A stretch of 64,000 nt of DNA from Catellatospora coxensis (lineage in GTDB: Bacteria > Actinomycetota > Actinomycetes > Mycobacteriales > Micromonosporaceae), in NCBI RefSeq assembly GCF_016862635.1, contig NZ_BONI01000033.1, positions 31,123 to 95,122 of the forward strand, read 5' to 3'. A program made the position numbers and the translations under genes. Positions 1 through 8,102 of this stretch are shown here, one piece after another (position 1 is the stretch's first letter; each line of letters begins with the position of its first letter). The notes below the pieces were generated by a model. It did no database searches. It was not told the origin of the DNA and saw only the letters and a list, made by a program, of their open reading frames with translations.

Positions 1-866
1 GCTCGCATAGCCGCGAGCAGCTGATATGAGCGCCAGCCGTCAAGCAGCGGTGGGGTGACGCCCGTACGGCGGGGCGACCCGCTGATGGTCGCGTGCTTGA
101 CTTCCGCGACGCTGGCATCTGGGAACAGCGAGCGCAGCAGGGCGATCGCCCCGGTCACGAACACCGTGGCGAGACTGGTGCCCGATGCCGTCACTGGACG
201 CCCGCCGGGTCCGAGCCCGCAGATCCGTTCGCTGGCGGCACCGAGCCCGCGACGGCCGATGCAAGCACCGAGGTTGGAGTACCCGGCCGGCCGGCCGTCG
301 CGGGTGTAACCGATCACCGGTATGACCCACGGATGGCCGGTCAACGCGGTACCCCCTACCGAGGCTTGGTTGCCGGCGGCGACCACGACGATCGTTCCTC
401 GTGAGGCCGCATGTGCCAGCGACAGCTGTAGTTCGCGCTCCTGTCCGACGCCAGGGCGGTCAATGGCAGCGCTGAGGTTGATGATCGTGGCGCCGGCGTC
501 GGCGGCTTCGACGATCGCCGCAGCTACGTCGTCCGGCGTTGCGTAGGCGAGTCGCGGGTCGTCCATGCTGCGCTCACGGAATACCGGCTTGATAAGCAGA
601 GTGACGTCTGGGCAGATCGGTGCCATGCGGCTCGTACTGGGGGCCACCAGCATGCTGGCGATGAGGGTGCCATGTCGACAAGCTGGGCCCGGAACGAACC
701 CACGCCCGTCAGCGACCGCCGTGGCCGGCGTCAGCACCGAGCCGGCGTGGGCCGTGCCGAGCACATCGCTGTCAACGGGGCCGTCGAGCACACCGACCAC
801 CACGTCGCGGCGACCGCGGGTCATGCTCATCAACTGCGTCAGACGAACCAGCTCGAATGGTTCCAT
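1..866 (-). CDS. PatA-type S8 subtilisin peptidase (3' end outside window)
   Basis: The frame opens at ATG 866 and runs off the left edge, so about 288 residues are visible and the C-terminus is missing. It has a complete subtilisin triad: Asp28 in VVGVLDGP, His65 in CRHGTLIAS and Ser231 in TASGTSLAT, with the oxyanion-hole Asn166 in VVAAGN. The N-terminus (LVRLTQLM, then RRDVVVGVLDGPVD) resembles, from memory, the peptidase domain of PatA/PatG-type cyanobactin maturation proteases. There is no signal peptide, so it is probably cytoplasmic. Codon use is less GC-biased than in the rest of the window. Processing of a ribosomal peptide is inferred from the family. The S8 assignment is firm; the substrate is unknown. 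Confidence 0.85.
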   Translation of the reverse strand, partial: MEPFELVRLTQLMSMTRGRRDVVVGVLDGPVDSDVLGTAHAGSVLTPATAVADGRGFVPGPACRHGTLIASMLVAPSTSRMAPICPDVTLLIKPVFRERSMDDPRLAYATPDDVAAAIVEAADAGATIINLSAAIDRPGVGQERELQLSLAHAASRGTIVVVAAGNQASVGGTALTGHPWVIPVIGYTRDGRPAGYSNLGACIGRRGLGAASERICGLGPGGRPVTASGTSLATVFVTGAIALLRSLFPDASVAEVKHATISGSPRRTGVTPPLLDGWRSYQLLAAMR

Positions 867-1691
867 CGAAATGACTCTGCTCTCGTTCTCGTTTAGGCAG
901 ATGCTGAGCCGCCGTAGCTGCCGAGCGAGCCACTATGGCAATTTTGACGCTACCTCGGTTGTCTCGGCGACATGCCGCAAACGGCAACACGCATTCTCCA
1001 ATGTGCAGGCGACCTAGCGCATTCAATTGCAGTTCTGCTCGTTGCGGGCGGCGGGGGACGTGGCGGGGATCGGCCAACAGGGCGCGCATTGCGAAGTCAG
1101 CCAGGAGGGACAGGCGCGCGATCGCGTGACCGGCAAGTGATCGGCGATGGCTTAGCCCTCGAAGCGCCGGAGCGACAAGTCGACCACCCCGAGGCAAGGA
1201 GGCCCCCCACGTGCAGCGTCCTATACCCGTGTTCCGCGGCGTCCTCCCGGTTGTCCAACCCGGCCGGGGACGGGCCGATCAGGTCCGCTATTGGCGCTCG
1301 GCGGACGCTCATCGAGCCGACGGCGGCGCGGGGTGATTCGATCTGCCCGGCCAACCTGAGCAGTCGAGCACGTCAAGGTGCAGGGGTGATGCCTGGGGAG
1401 TCAGTCGATTTGGCGAAACGGCGGTGGGTGATGGCGGAGCTGCCGAGGCCGAACGAGGGGGCGGGGCCCATCAGGATCGGCTCATACCACACGGAGAATC
1501 GCGGCGAGTACAGCGTGCAGCCGCCGGTAACCGCGGCCTGGTGGCGATTCGGTGTTCGGGGATGAGAGCTGGAAACGCTTGTGGCACCACTTGTCGACGG
1601 TATTCACACCTTACCAGCAACAAGCGGTGCCACATGTGTCTGCCAACGAGACCCCGTCTAAGCAGAAGCAAAGCCTAAGGCCGCATTCGTA
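867..1691. other. gene-poor, lower-GC stretch
   Basis: No frame here has convincing actinobacterial codon bias. Forward and reverse open frames of 60-200 codons exist but look like chance frames rich in Arg, Pro and Ser. The stretch may be decayed accessory DNA. The only clear structure is the inverted repeat at 1580-1634. No transposase motif was recognised. Confidence 0.4.
1580..1634. repeat. inverted repeat, 14-base arms
   Basis: TGTGGCACCACTTG at 1580-1593 pairs with CAAGCGGTGCCACA at 1621-1634, with one mismatch and a 27-base loop. It lies about 60 bases beyond the stop codon of the candidate minus-strand peptide at 1692, so it could be its terminator or a processing stem. There is no T-tract, and function is unknown. 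Confidence 0.5.
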
Positions 1692-1976
1692 TTATCGGCT
1701 GAGGTTGATACGTCTCAACCTACGACCACGACCAAGTAGTTGAATCAGGCGAGTGTTGTCGCACGAGCCTATTGCGACCGTGTCGCCCGAGCCGTCTGGG
1801 CAGTCGGTTGTCATGTACCGAATTCCGTCGATACACCTGATGGCGATATCACACGGGATATCCTGTGGGGCGATCATCTGTCTTGAATCTGCGTCACGGG
1901 CGGTCTGGTGATTACCGAGATAGCGGCCTTTCAATCGAACAAGGGCGGCTTCTGCGGTGAATGACGGGAATCGCAG
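1692..1976 (-). CDS. candidate precursor-like small peptide with FTAEAAL motif
   Basis: This open minus-strand frame of about 94 codons contains FPSFTAEAALVRLKGRYLG near its N-terminus, then a region with four Cys (IPCDIAIRCIDGIRY, TTDCPDGSGD, IGSCDNTR). I recall FPSFTAEASL-like motifs at the start of many small peptides, some beside PatA-type subtilisins like the one downstream on the same strand. The start is a problem. No ATG, GTG or TTG precedes the motif in frame, so the coordinates use a CTG at 1976; the first conventional start (TTG 1934) would remove the motif. It may therefore be a decayed gene or use a rare start. The link to the protease is inference. Confidence 0.35.
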   Translation of the reverse strand: MRFPSFTAEAALVRLKGRYLGNHQTARDADSRQMIAPQDIPCDIAIRCIDGIRYMTTDCPDGSGDTVAIGSCDNTRLIQLLGRGRRLRRINLSR

Positions 1977-2414
1977 AGCTATCTTCAGCCGGCGTATGTC
2001 ATGCCAGCTACGATCAGTGCAGCGAGCGGGCTCTTCGCTGGTCCGCCGCTGCTGTACTCCGAGTACTTTGTCGCGGCGGCAACCGATCCGCCGGAGGTGC
2101 TGCTCAATCCGCAGCCGGTGCCGCCAGAAGAGTTGCAGCAGCGTCGGAGTGAGTCTTAGCGCCCGTTAAATGGTGAGGTCAGAGGGCTGGCCGCCGGTTG
2201 AGATGTGGCAGAGCCTGAGCCCGTTTCGGTGTGTCGAGGTGACGAGGGTGGGGCCTTCAGGTATGGCTTTGGTCGTCTACGCCAAGCCCTCCCAAAGGCC
2301 CCACAGTCTTTCTACCGGTCTGCGGCCAGGCCGACCCGCGCCCCCGAGCACCGGCCGCACGTGACTGATTCCCGTTGGCTGCAGCCGTAGCCGGGCCCTG
2401 CCTGCGCGCCGGGG
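1977..2414. other. no supported gene
   Basis: A 52-codon plus-strand frame (2001-2159) lies antisense to the upstream extension of the small-peptide frame. A few other short frames exist in 2160-2400. None has a good ribosome binding site or recognisable protein. GC rises toward 2400, where normal chromosomal coding density resumes. Confidence 0.35.
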
Positions 2415-2987
2415 TCAGACGATGCCGGCGTGCAGGTACACCTCGGCGGCGTCACCGGACTCGTACAGCGCGACCGCCACGTCCACGAGCACCCCGCCGA
2501 GCAGCGGCCGGTGCCGGACCGAGCGGTAGCGCCGCTCGGGGTCCTGCGGCCAGCCGAAGCCCGCGGTCGTCTTCGCGTCGAACGGCAGGCCCGCCGTCTC
2601 CGTCCGCCCGCCGGTCAGGAACATGCCGTTGAGCACCAGGAACTGGTTCATGCAGTGCCGGTCGCCGGTGAAGTGCAGGTAGAACGAGTCCGCCTCCCAC
2701 TCGGCGTACCGGTAGAAGCGCACGCCGCGCGCGGCGCAGTCCGGCAGGCCCAGATGGTAGCGGTGCAGCGTGCCGGGCAGGTCCTGCGACTGGCTGCCGG
2801 GGTACGCGCGCGGGTCGTGCGGCGTGTGCTCACGCGACAGCGCGTACCAGAGCGACAGCAGGACGGTCACGACCAACGCCAGACCGGCGCGCAGCCTGCG
2901 GTGTCGTCCGCGCGGCCGCCGGTGACGCGCCCGGCCGCCGTCGGGCTGCGTCGCCTGCTCAGCGGACTCCACGTCCAGCACGTCCAT
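2415..2987 (-). CDS. hypothetical single-pass membrane protein
   Basis: This 190-residue protein has a basic N-terminal segment (RARHRRPRGRHRRLRAG), one transmembrane helix around residues 35-52 (LALVVTVLLSLWYALS), and an extracytoplasmic C-terminal domain. That domain is rich in aromatic residues and has three Cys (LPDCAARG, DRHCMNQF and nearby). ATG 2987 was chosen over a longer upstream frame because the extension is Arg/Pro-rich noise and a G-rich stretch precedes this ATG. It is divergent from the membrane protein at 3150. I do not recognise a family with a known function. Confidence 0.75.
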   Translation of the reverse strand: MDVLDVESAEQATQPDGGRARHRRPRGRHRRLRAGLALVVTVLLSLWYALSREHTPHDPRAYPGSQSQDLPGTLHRYHLGLPDCAARGVRFYRYAEWEADSFYLHFTGDRHCMNQFLVLNGMFLTGGRTETAGLPFDAKTTAGFGWPQDPERRYRSVRHRPLLGGVLVDVAVALYESGDAAEVYLHAGIV

Positions 2988-3149
2988 CGGCCCCCCAACC
3001 GGATCTTGCTGGGGTGACCTTATCGCGCGGCCGTCGCGACGAGCCGCACTTGGCGTGTGCCATGCCGAAGGCGCGCGTCCGCCGGTCCGGCCGTGCGGAC
3101 GACGGCCGTGATGGACACGTGACACACTGGCCGCCACCACCCCGCGATC

Positions 3150-4136
3150 ATGGAGTACGCGTTGTCCATCAACGACCCCCAGCCGCTCCCGGGCGCCGTT
3201 CCGAGCAGCGGTTTCCTGCCTCCCGACGACGCGTTCCCGGTCGAGCGGGCCAGCGGTCCCGAAGTGCTGGTCAACCTGCCCGGCGAGGGCCTGACCGGCT
3301 GGGCGCGCAAGGTCGCCGGCGTGCTGCGGCGCGGCTGGCAGCAGCAGCTCGCCATCTTCGCGATCACGCACGCGCTGCCGGGTTTCGTGCTGTACGCGCT
3401 CGCGGTCGGGGGCCTGCTCGCGCTCTGGGACAGCGACCTCGCGCGGGCCGCGGCCGTGGACGACGTGCTGGCCGAGAAGCTCACCGTCCGCGTCCTGATG
3501 GTGGTCTGCCTCATGCTGGTCGTGGCGCTGCCGTTCCGGCTGCTCGGGTACGCCGCGGCGACCTGGTCGGCGGTGCGCCAGGCGGCGGGACTGCCCGTGC
3601 AGCTCTCGCGCGCCCTGTGGTTCGGCCTACGCCGGGTGCCGGCGATGTTCGCCTGGAGCCTGGTCGCCTACGTGCTGGCCTTCGTCGTCGTGTTCCTGGT
3701 CGTGCTGTGCTTCGCCTCCGCCTTCTCGTTCGCCGGTCTGGTGCCCGCGGTGATCGTGCTCGGCTACCTGGTGATGATCGCGGGAATGGTCGGCCCGGCG
3801 GTCCTGTTCGAACACCGCAGGCCGCTGGTGCGGGCCTTCGACACCGTGAACAGCGCGTTCTGGCCCGCTGTCGTGCGCCTGGCGGTGCCCGGGGTCGTGC
3901 TGTTCCTCGCGTACCGCTACAACCAGGTGATCGACGGGGCGGCCGCAATGTCCGGGTTCGGCGGCACGATCGGCGAACGAGCGGGGTTCGCGTTCGCGGC
4001 GGTGGCGGCGTCGGCCGCCCTGGAGCTGCCGGTCGCCATGCTGCTGTTCCCGACCGTGCTGGTGACCTATGTCGAGCGCCGCGCGCAGGTCGCGCCGAAC
4101 CTGCGTACCCCGCACCTGCTGGACGAGCTGGGCTGA
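3150..4136 (+). CDS. hypothetical polytopic membrane protein
   Basis: The product has 328 residues: a soluble N-terminus of about 70 residues, then roughly six hydrophobic segments (for example FAITHALPGFVLYALAVGGL, VLMVVCLMLVVALPF, LVAYVLAFVVVFLVVLCF, VIVLGYLVMIAGMVGPAVLF). The general arrangement resembles actinobacterial membrane proteins of the DUF4013/glycerophosphoryl-phosphodiesterase-associated kind, but I cannot assign it to a family. It is transcribed alone and its 3' end faces the minus-strand gene ending at 4150. Third-position GC is very high, supporting real coding sequence. Confidence 0.8.
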   Translation: MEYALSINDPQPLPGAVPSSGFLPPDDAFPVERASGPEVLVNLPGEGLTGWARKVAGVLRRGWQQQLAIFAITHALPGFVLYALAVGGLLALWDSDLARAAAVDDVLAEKLTVRVLMVVCLMLVVALPFRLLGYAAATWSAVRQAAGLPVQLSRALWFGLRRVPAMFAWSLVAYVLAFVVVFLVVLCFASAFSFAGLVPAVIVLGYLVMIAGMVGPAVLFEHRRPLVRAFDTVNSAFWPAVVRLAVPGVVLFLAYRYNQVIDGAAAMSGFGGTIGERAGFAFAAVAASAALELPVAMLLFPTVLVTYVERRAQVAPNLRTPHLLDELG

Positions 4137-4149
4137 GGGACCGGGGCGG

Positions 4150-4869
4150 TCATGCGCCGCAGGGGACGCGTTGCACGATGCGGGAGCGCAGCACGAGGTC
4201 GTCCATCGTGTCCATCAGCCACAGCTCGGACGGCGTGATCGGAACCCGCACCCGGGTCTGGTAGTGCCGGACCAGCCGGCGCATGGCCGCGTACGGCTCG
4301 CCGGTCAGGTCGCCGGTCAGTTGCAGGTAGCCGGCGAGCATCGGCCGGCGCTCGGCTCCCACCAGCGCACGGACCGCCTCCAGCCGCCGGACCGAGGTGC
4401 CGTCGGCGGCCTGCACGGGCAGGTAGACGCGGCCGGTGTTGTGGCGGCCGACCCAGGGGCCCCGCACGATCAGGTTGATCGGGGGCAGCGGCGCGCCGGG
4501 CAGCGTCGTGGCCGGGTCGAGTTCCGGAGCCAGGGTCGTGTGCACCCGGTCGGCGCGCAGCGCGAGCCCCGGCCACCACACCTGCGGCCCGAGCGCGTCC
4601 CGCAGCTCGTCGAGGAAGGCGGCGAACACCGCGTCGGCGCGCAGGGCGGCGTCGTCGACGGGCAGGACCACCGACCGGATCGGCGGCCAGTACTCCGCCT
4701 CACGCAGCTCACCGGGGTGCGGCGCGGGGCGGGGCGCTTCGTCCAGCAGGGGCAGGTGCCGGGCCCGGTAGCGCTCGTCCAGGCGCATCACGTCGTGGGC
4801 GTCCCAGTCGAACTGCGCCTGCTGCCCGTCGAGTTCGGCGAGCGGGTCGGCCAGCGGGTGCACGGGCAC
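4150..4869 (-). CDS. hypothetical protein
   Basis: This 239-residue soluble protein starts at GTG 4869, preceded by GAGGAG. It has no signal peptide or membrane segment. The middle contains RVHTTLAPEL, which looks like the first HxTL motif of 2H phosphoesterases, but I could not find a clear second H-x-[ST] motif at the expected distance, so that assignment is not made. The C-terminus is rich in Leu and Arg (AMRRLVRHYQTRVRVPITP). The gene may be transcribed with the small gene at 4894, which lies upstream on the same strand. Confidence 0.75.
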   Translation of the reverse strand: MPVHPLADPLAELDGQQAQFDWDAHDVMRLDERYRARHLPLLDEAPRPAPHPGELREAEYWPPIRSVVLPVDDAALRADAVFAAFLDELRDALGPQVWWPGLALRADRVHTTLAPELDPATTLPGAPLPPINLIVRGPWVGRHNTGRVYLPVQAADGTSVRRLEAVRALVGAERRPMLAGYLQLTGDLTGEPYAAMRRLVRHYQTRVRVPITPSELWLMDTMDDLVLRSRIVQRVPCGA

Positions 4870-4893
4870 GGTGCGGTCTCCTCGAATCGTGTG

Positions 4894-5211
4894 TCAGCGC
4901 TGCAGGCGGTGCCGGGACAGGATGACCGCGAGCCAGGCCGAGCGGACCTGACGGTACGCCGTGACCTGGTCGGTCCCGCCCGGATAGGCCCCCGCGGCGC
5001 GCAGCCTTCCCACGGCAACCTGCAGGTCGCGCACCGCGGCGAGGTACGCCCGGCCCGCCCGGGACGTGGACAGCGCCGCATGCCGGTTGCGTAGCCAGGT
5101 CACACGCACGTACGTCCTGCCCTCGCTCCTGATCACGAGCCTGATCGACACGCCCTCACGTTCCCGCACGATCAAGTAACGAGCGAACGTGTCAAAACCG
5201 CACATTCCCAT
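4894..5211 (-). CDS. small hypothetical protein
   Basis: About 105 residues, beginning MGMCGFDTFARYLIVRERE. Third-position GC is high throughout, as expected for a real gene here. An in-frame upstream start at 5274 would add 21 residues of low-complexity sequence and was not used; the ATG at 5205 is an alternative. The C-terminal half is helical and Arg/Ala-rich. No family is recognised and there are no catalytic motifs. It lies directly upstream of the 4150-4869 gene on the same strand (24-base gap), so the two may be co-transcribed. Confidence 0.6.
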   Translation of the reverse strand: MGMCGFDTFARYLIVREREGVSIRLVIRSEGRTYVRVTWLRNRHAALSTSRAGRAYLAAVRDLQVAVGRLRAAGAYPGGTDQVTAYRQVRSAWLAVILSRHRLQR

Positions 5212-5277
5212 CGCCAGACGGCTTTCCCCGTGCGCTATCCCCGCAGAAACTGCGCCGCCCGGTCGGACCCACACCCG

Positions 5278-5340
5278 GGGTGATCATGAAGTTGTGCCGT
5301 CGACACGCCGTCGAACCGTGCCATAAGTTCATGATCACCC
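5278..5340. repeat. intergenic palindromic element, 13-base arms
   Basis: GGGTGATCATGAA (5278-5290) pairs perfectly with TTCATGATCACCC (5328-5340). The centre holds a shorter imperfect repeat (TTGTGCC / CCGTGCCATAA). It sits just before the 3' end of the ABC permease gene (stop at 5359) and the 5' end of the small gene at 5211. It belongs to the same general class of 44-77 bp intergenic palindromes seen five more times between genes in this window and once inside ureF. Confidence 0.85.
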
Positions 5341-5358
5341 GGGTGGGGGTGGGGTGGG

Positions 5359-6450
5359 TCAGGCGGATTCGGCTTCGAGGTCGGCGAGGCGGCGGGCCTC
5401 GCGGTCGCGCCAGGCGGTGGCCAGCGAGGTGCGGCCGTTGCTGCGCAGCAGGGAGCCCTCGTAGAGGCGGGCGCCGACGGACAGCACGGCCACCGCGCTG
5501 ACGGCGAGCACGACCAGCGCCAGCACCGGCTCCCAAGCCGCCGCGTCGCCCTGGAACAGCCGCACCGGCATCGCCGCCGGGGCCGAGAAGGGGACGTACG
5601 ACAGGACCCTCATCACGACCGGGTCGCCGTTGAACATCACCACGCCGAAGAACGGCAGCAGGACCAGGATCTGCAGCGGCATCGACGCGCCGTTGAGGTC
5701 CTCCTGCCGGTTGGCCAGCGCGCCGACCGCGGCCCACAGCGCCGCCAGCATGACGAAGCCGACGAGGAAGAACGGCAGGAACCAGCCGATCGCGGGCCCG
5801 AGCAGGGTCAGCAGCGCGCCGCCGGATTCGGAGAACCGCATCCCGGCGAGCGCGACCACGGCGATCAGCGCGATCTGGCCGAGGGCCAGCGCCGCGCCCG
5901 CCAGCACCTTGCCCGCCAGCAGCACCCGCACCGGCACCGAGGCGACCAGGATCTCCACCACCCGGGTCTGCTTCTCCTCGGTGACGCTCTGCGCGATCTG
6001 CAGGCCGAACGTCAGCGACACGAAGAAGAAGATCATGGCGAAGACCATCGGCACCAGGATCGCCAGCGTGTCGTCGACGGCGCTCGGGTCGAGCAGCTCG
6101 ACGGCCGGCCGGGTGCTCAGGGCGTTGACCAGGTCATTGGGGGCGTCGGTCAGGGCGATCACGGTGCCGTCGGCGAGCAGCGCCCCCTCGACCTCGCCGT
6201 CGCGGACCAGGGTTCGCGCGGCCTCGTCGTCGGCGACGGAGCGCACGTCGAGCCCGGCGGCGTCGAGGGCGGCAGGAGCGGTTCCGCTCACCGCGACCGT
6301 GGACGCCCCGTCGGCGAACATCGCCGGCACCACCGTCGCCCCGATCGCGAACAGCAGGAAGAACGCCGTGCTGAACAGGAACGCCTTGTCGCGCAGCTTC
6401 ACCCGCACCTCGCGGGCGGCCACGATGCGCACGGCTTCGAAGGTGTTCAC
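5359..6450 (-). CDS. natB: ABC-2 type export permease (NatB-like)
   Basis: This 363-residue integral membrane protein has one N-terminal helix (FLFSTAFFLLFAIGATVV) and a large extracytoplasmic domain of about 120 residues. A block of five or six helices follows, including LVPMVFAMIFFFVSLTFGLQ and the family-typical QSVTEEKQTRVVEILVASV. This is the architecture of NatB/YhaP-type permeases, which export Na+, drugs or lipids. The GTG start at 6450 overlaps the TGA of the ATPase gene by four bases, so the two are translationally coupled. The exported substrate cannot be read from sequence. Confidence 0.88.
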   Translation of the reverse strand: MNTFEAVRIVAAREVRVKLRDKAFLFSTAFFLLFAIGATVVPAMFADGASTVAVSGTAPAALDAAGLDVRSVADDEAARTLVRDGEVEGALLADGTVIALTDAPNDLVNALSTRPAVELLDPSAVDDTLAILVPMVFAMIFFFVSLTFGLQIAQSVTEEKQTRVVEILVASVPVRVLLAGKVLAGAALALGQIALIAVVALAGMRFSESGGALLTLLGPAIGWFLPFFLVGFVMLAALWAAVGALANRQEDLNGASMPLQILVLLPFFGVVMFNGDPVVMRVLSYVPFSAPAAMPVRLFQGDAAAWEPVLALVVLAVSAVAVLSVGARLYEGSLLRSNGRTSLATAWRDREARRLADLEAESA

Positions 6451-7340
6451 TGGGCGACCTCCCGGAAGATCTCTGCGAGGGACGGGGTGACGGGGCCGAA
6501 CGCGCGCACCGGGCCACGGCTCAGCGCCGCCTGGAGCACCTGCTGGTCGTCGGCGGACGGGTCGAGTTCGAAGACCGCGTGCGCGCCGTCGAGGTCGAGC
6601 AGCCGTACGCCGGGCTGGTCGCGCAGCCAGCCCGCGTCGCCGTCGACGGTCAGCGTGTACCGGGGCAGGGCGTGCTCGCTGCGCAGCCGCCCGCGCGGGC
6701 CGGCGGCGCGGATCCGGCCGCCGGCGATGATGACCAGGTCGTCGCACAGCCGCTCGACCACGTCGAGCTGGTGGCTGGAGAACAGCACCGGCACGCCCCG
6801 CTTCGTCCGGTCGCGCAGCACCTCCACGACGGTGTCGACGGCCAGCGGGTCGAGGCCCGAGAACGGCTCGTCGAGCACCAGGATGTCCGGGTCGTGGATC
6901 AGCGCCGCGGCGATCTGGGCGCGCTGCTGGTTGCCCAGCGACAGCTTCTCCAGCGGGTCGCCCGCGCGCTCGCCCAGGCGCAGCCACTCGATCAGGTCCT
7001 CGGCGTTGCGGCGCACCGCTTCGGCGCCGAGGCCGTGCAGGCGGCCCAGGTAGACCAGCTGGTCACGGACGGTCATCTTCGGGTAGAGGCCGCGCTCCTC
7101 GGGCATGTAGCCGATCCGGCGGCGAACCTGGCGGGTCAGCCGGGAGCCGTCCCAGGTCACCTCGCCCGCGTCGGGGGCGAGCACGCCCATGATGATGCGC
7201 ATCGAGGTGGTCTTGCCCGCGCCGTTCGCGCCGACGAACCCGGTCATGCGCCCGGCGGTGACGTCGAAGGACACCCCGTCGAGCACCTGCCGGTCGCCGA
7301 ACCTGCGGCTCACCGCGTCGAGGCGTAGCACTTTCGTCAT
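6447..7340 (-). CDS. natA: ABC exporter ATPase (NatA-like)
   Basis: This 297-residue ATPase has Walker A GANGAGKTTS near residue 38, Walker B DILVLDEPFSGLDPLA near 155 and an H-loop SSHQLDVV. The signature motif is the exporter variant LSLGNQQRAQ rather than LSGGQ, typical of NatA and YhaQ. The C-terminal 70 residues form the accessory domain of this family. It pairs with the permease that overlaps its 3' end. The two-component genes downstream on the same strand are not obviously in the same unit; an 80-base gap separates them. Confidence 0.92.
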   Translation of the reverse strand: MTKVLRLDAVSRRFGDRQVLDGVSFDVTAGRMTGFVGANGAGKTTSMRIIMGVLAPDAGEVTWDGSRLTRQVRRRIGYMPEERGLYPKMTVRDQLVYLGRLHGLGAEAVRRNAEDLIEWLRLGERAGDPLEKLSLGNQQRAQIAAALIHDPDILVLDEPFSGLDPLAVDTVVEVLRDRTKRGVPVLFSSHQLDVVERLCDDLVIIAGGRIRAAGPRGRLRSEHALPRYTLTVDGDAGWLRDQPGVRLLDLDGAHAVFELDPSADDQQVLQAALSRGPVRAFGPVTPSLAEIFREVAQ

Positions 7341-7421
7341 ACCCGCAGAGGCTAGGTGTGCCGGGGCGGGCTGCCGTCCGCCCGGGGATCGATCTTCCCT
7401 CCGCCGCGAGGAGGATCCGGA

Positions 7422-8102
7422 TCAGCCGCCCGGGGTGACCACGCCGTGCTCGTACGCGAACACCACCGCCTGGGTGCGGTCGCGCAGCCGCAGCTTCGCC
7501 AGCACCCGGCTGACGTGCGTCTTCACGGTGGCCTCGCCGAGGAACAGCCGGGTGGCGATCTCCGCGTTGGTCGCGCCGCCGGCGAGCAGGACCAGCACCT
7601 CGTACTCGCGCGGGGTCAGCTCCTTCAGCTCCTGCGCCGAACCCGCGGGCGGGGCGGCGACGGGCCGGGCGAACTTCGCGATGACCCGCCGGGTGATCTC
7701 CGGGGCGAGCAGCGCGTCGCCGCGCGCCAGCACCCGCACCGCCTCGATCAGCGCCTCCGGCGAGCCGTTCTTCAGCAGGAACCCGCTGGCCCCGGCCTGC
7801 AACGCGGCGAACAGGTAGTCGTCGCGGTCGAACGTGGTCAGGATCAGCACCGCCGGCCCGTCGCCCGCCCCGGTGATGCGGCGGGTCGCCTCCAGCCCGT
7901 CGACCCCGGGCATCTCCACGTCCATCAGCACCACGTCGGGCGCGGTCGAGGCGGCCAGCGCGACGGCCTGCTCCCCGTCGGCGGCCTCGCCGACCACCGT
8001 CAGGTCGTCCTCCGTCTCCAGGATGACCCGGAACCCGGTACGCACCAGCCGGTGATCGTCGGCCACCAGGATCCGGATCACGCCCGGCTCTGCCCCGGTC
8101 AT
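7422..8102 (-). CDS. NarL/FixJ-family response regulator
   Basis: 226 residues. The receiver domain (about 8-125) has the acidic pair VADDH, phosphoacceptor Asp61 in VVLMDVEMPG, Thr in LTTFDRDD and Lys in FLLKNGS. A LuxR-type helix-turn-helix follows (LTPREYEVLVLLAGGATN, then AEIATRLFLGEATVKTHV). It is the DNA-binding partner of the histidine kinase whose TGA overlaps this ATG (ATGA). The neighbouring NatAB exporter is a plausible target by proximity, but no operator could be identified. Confidence 0.93.
   Translation of the reverse strand: MTGAEPGVIRILVADDHRLVRTGFRVILETEDDLTVVGEAADGEQAVALAASTAPDVVLMDVEMPGVDGLEATRRITGAGDGPAVLILTTFDRDDYLFAALQAGASGFLLKNGSPEALIEAVRVLARGDALLAPEITRRVIAKFARPVAAPPAGSAQELKELTPREYEVLVLLAGGATNAEIATRLFLGEATVKTHVSRVLAKLRLRDRTQAVVFAYEHGVVTPGG

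Noticed and set aside
972..1565. 197-codon plus-strand open frame
   Set aside because: No codon bias, no ribosome binding site and no recognisable domain; lies in the low-GC, gene-poor stretch where long frames occur by chance.
2001..2159. 52-codon plus-strand frame
   Set aside because: Antisense to the open extension of the small-peptide frame, with no motif and a poor start.
3020..3514. Minus-strand frames opposite the 3150 membrane protein, and similar long shadow frames throughout
   Set aside because: Arg/Pro/Ser-rich antisense frames typical of high-GC DNA; the opposite strand encodes a protein with clear hydrophobic pattern or motifs.
4150..4869. 2H phosphoesterase (RNA ligase-like) assignment
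   Set aside because: Only one HTTL-like motif is visible; the second H-x-[ST] motif was not found.
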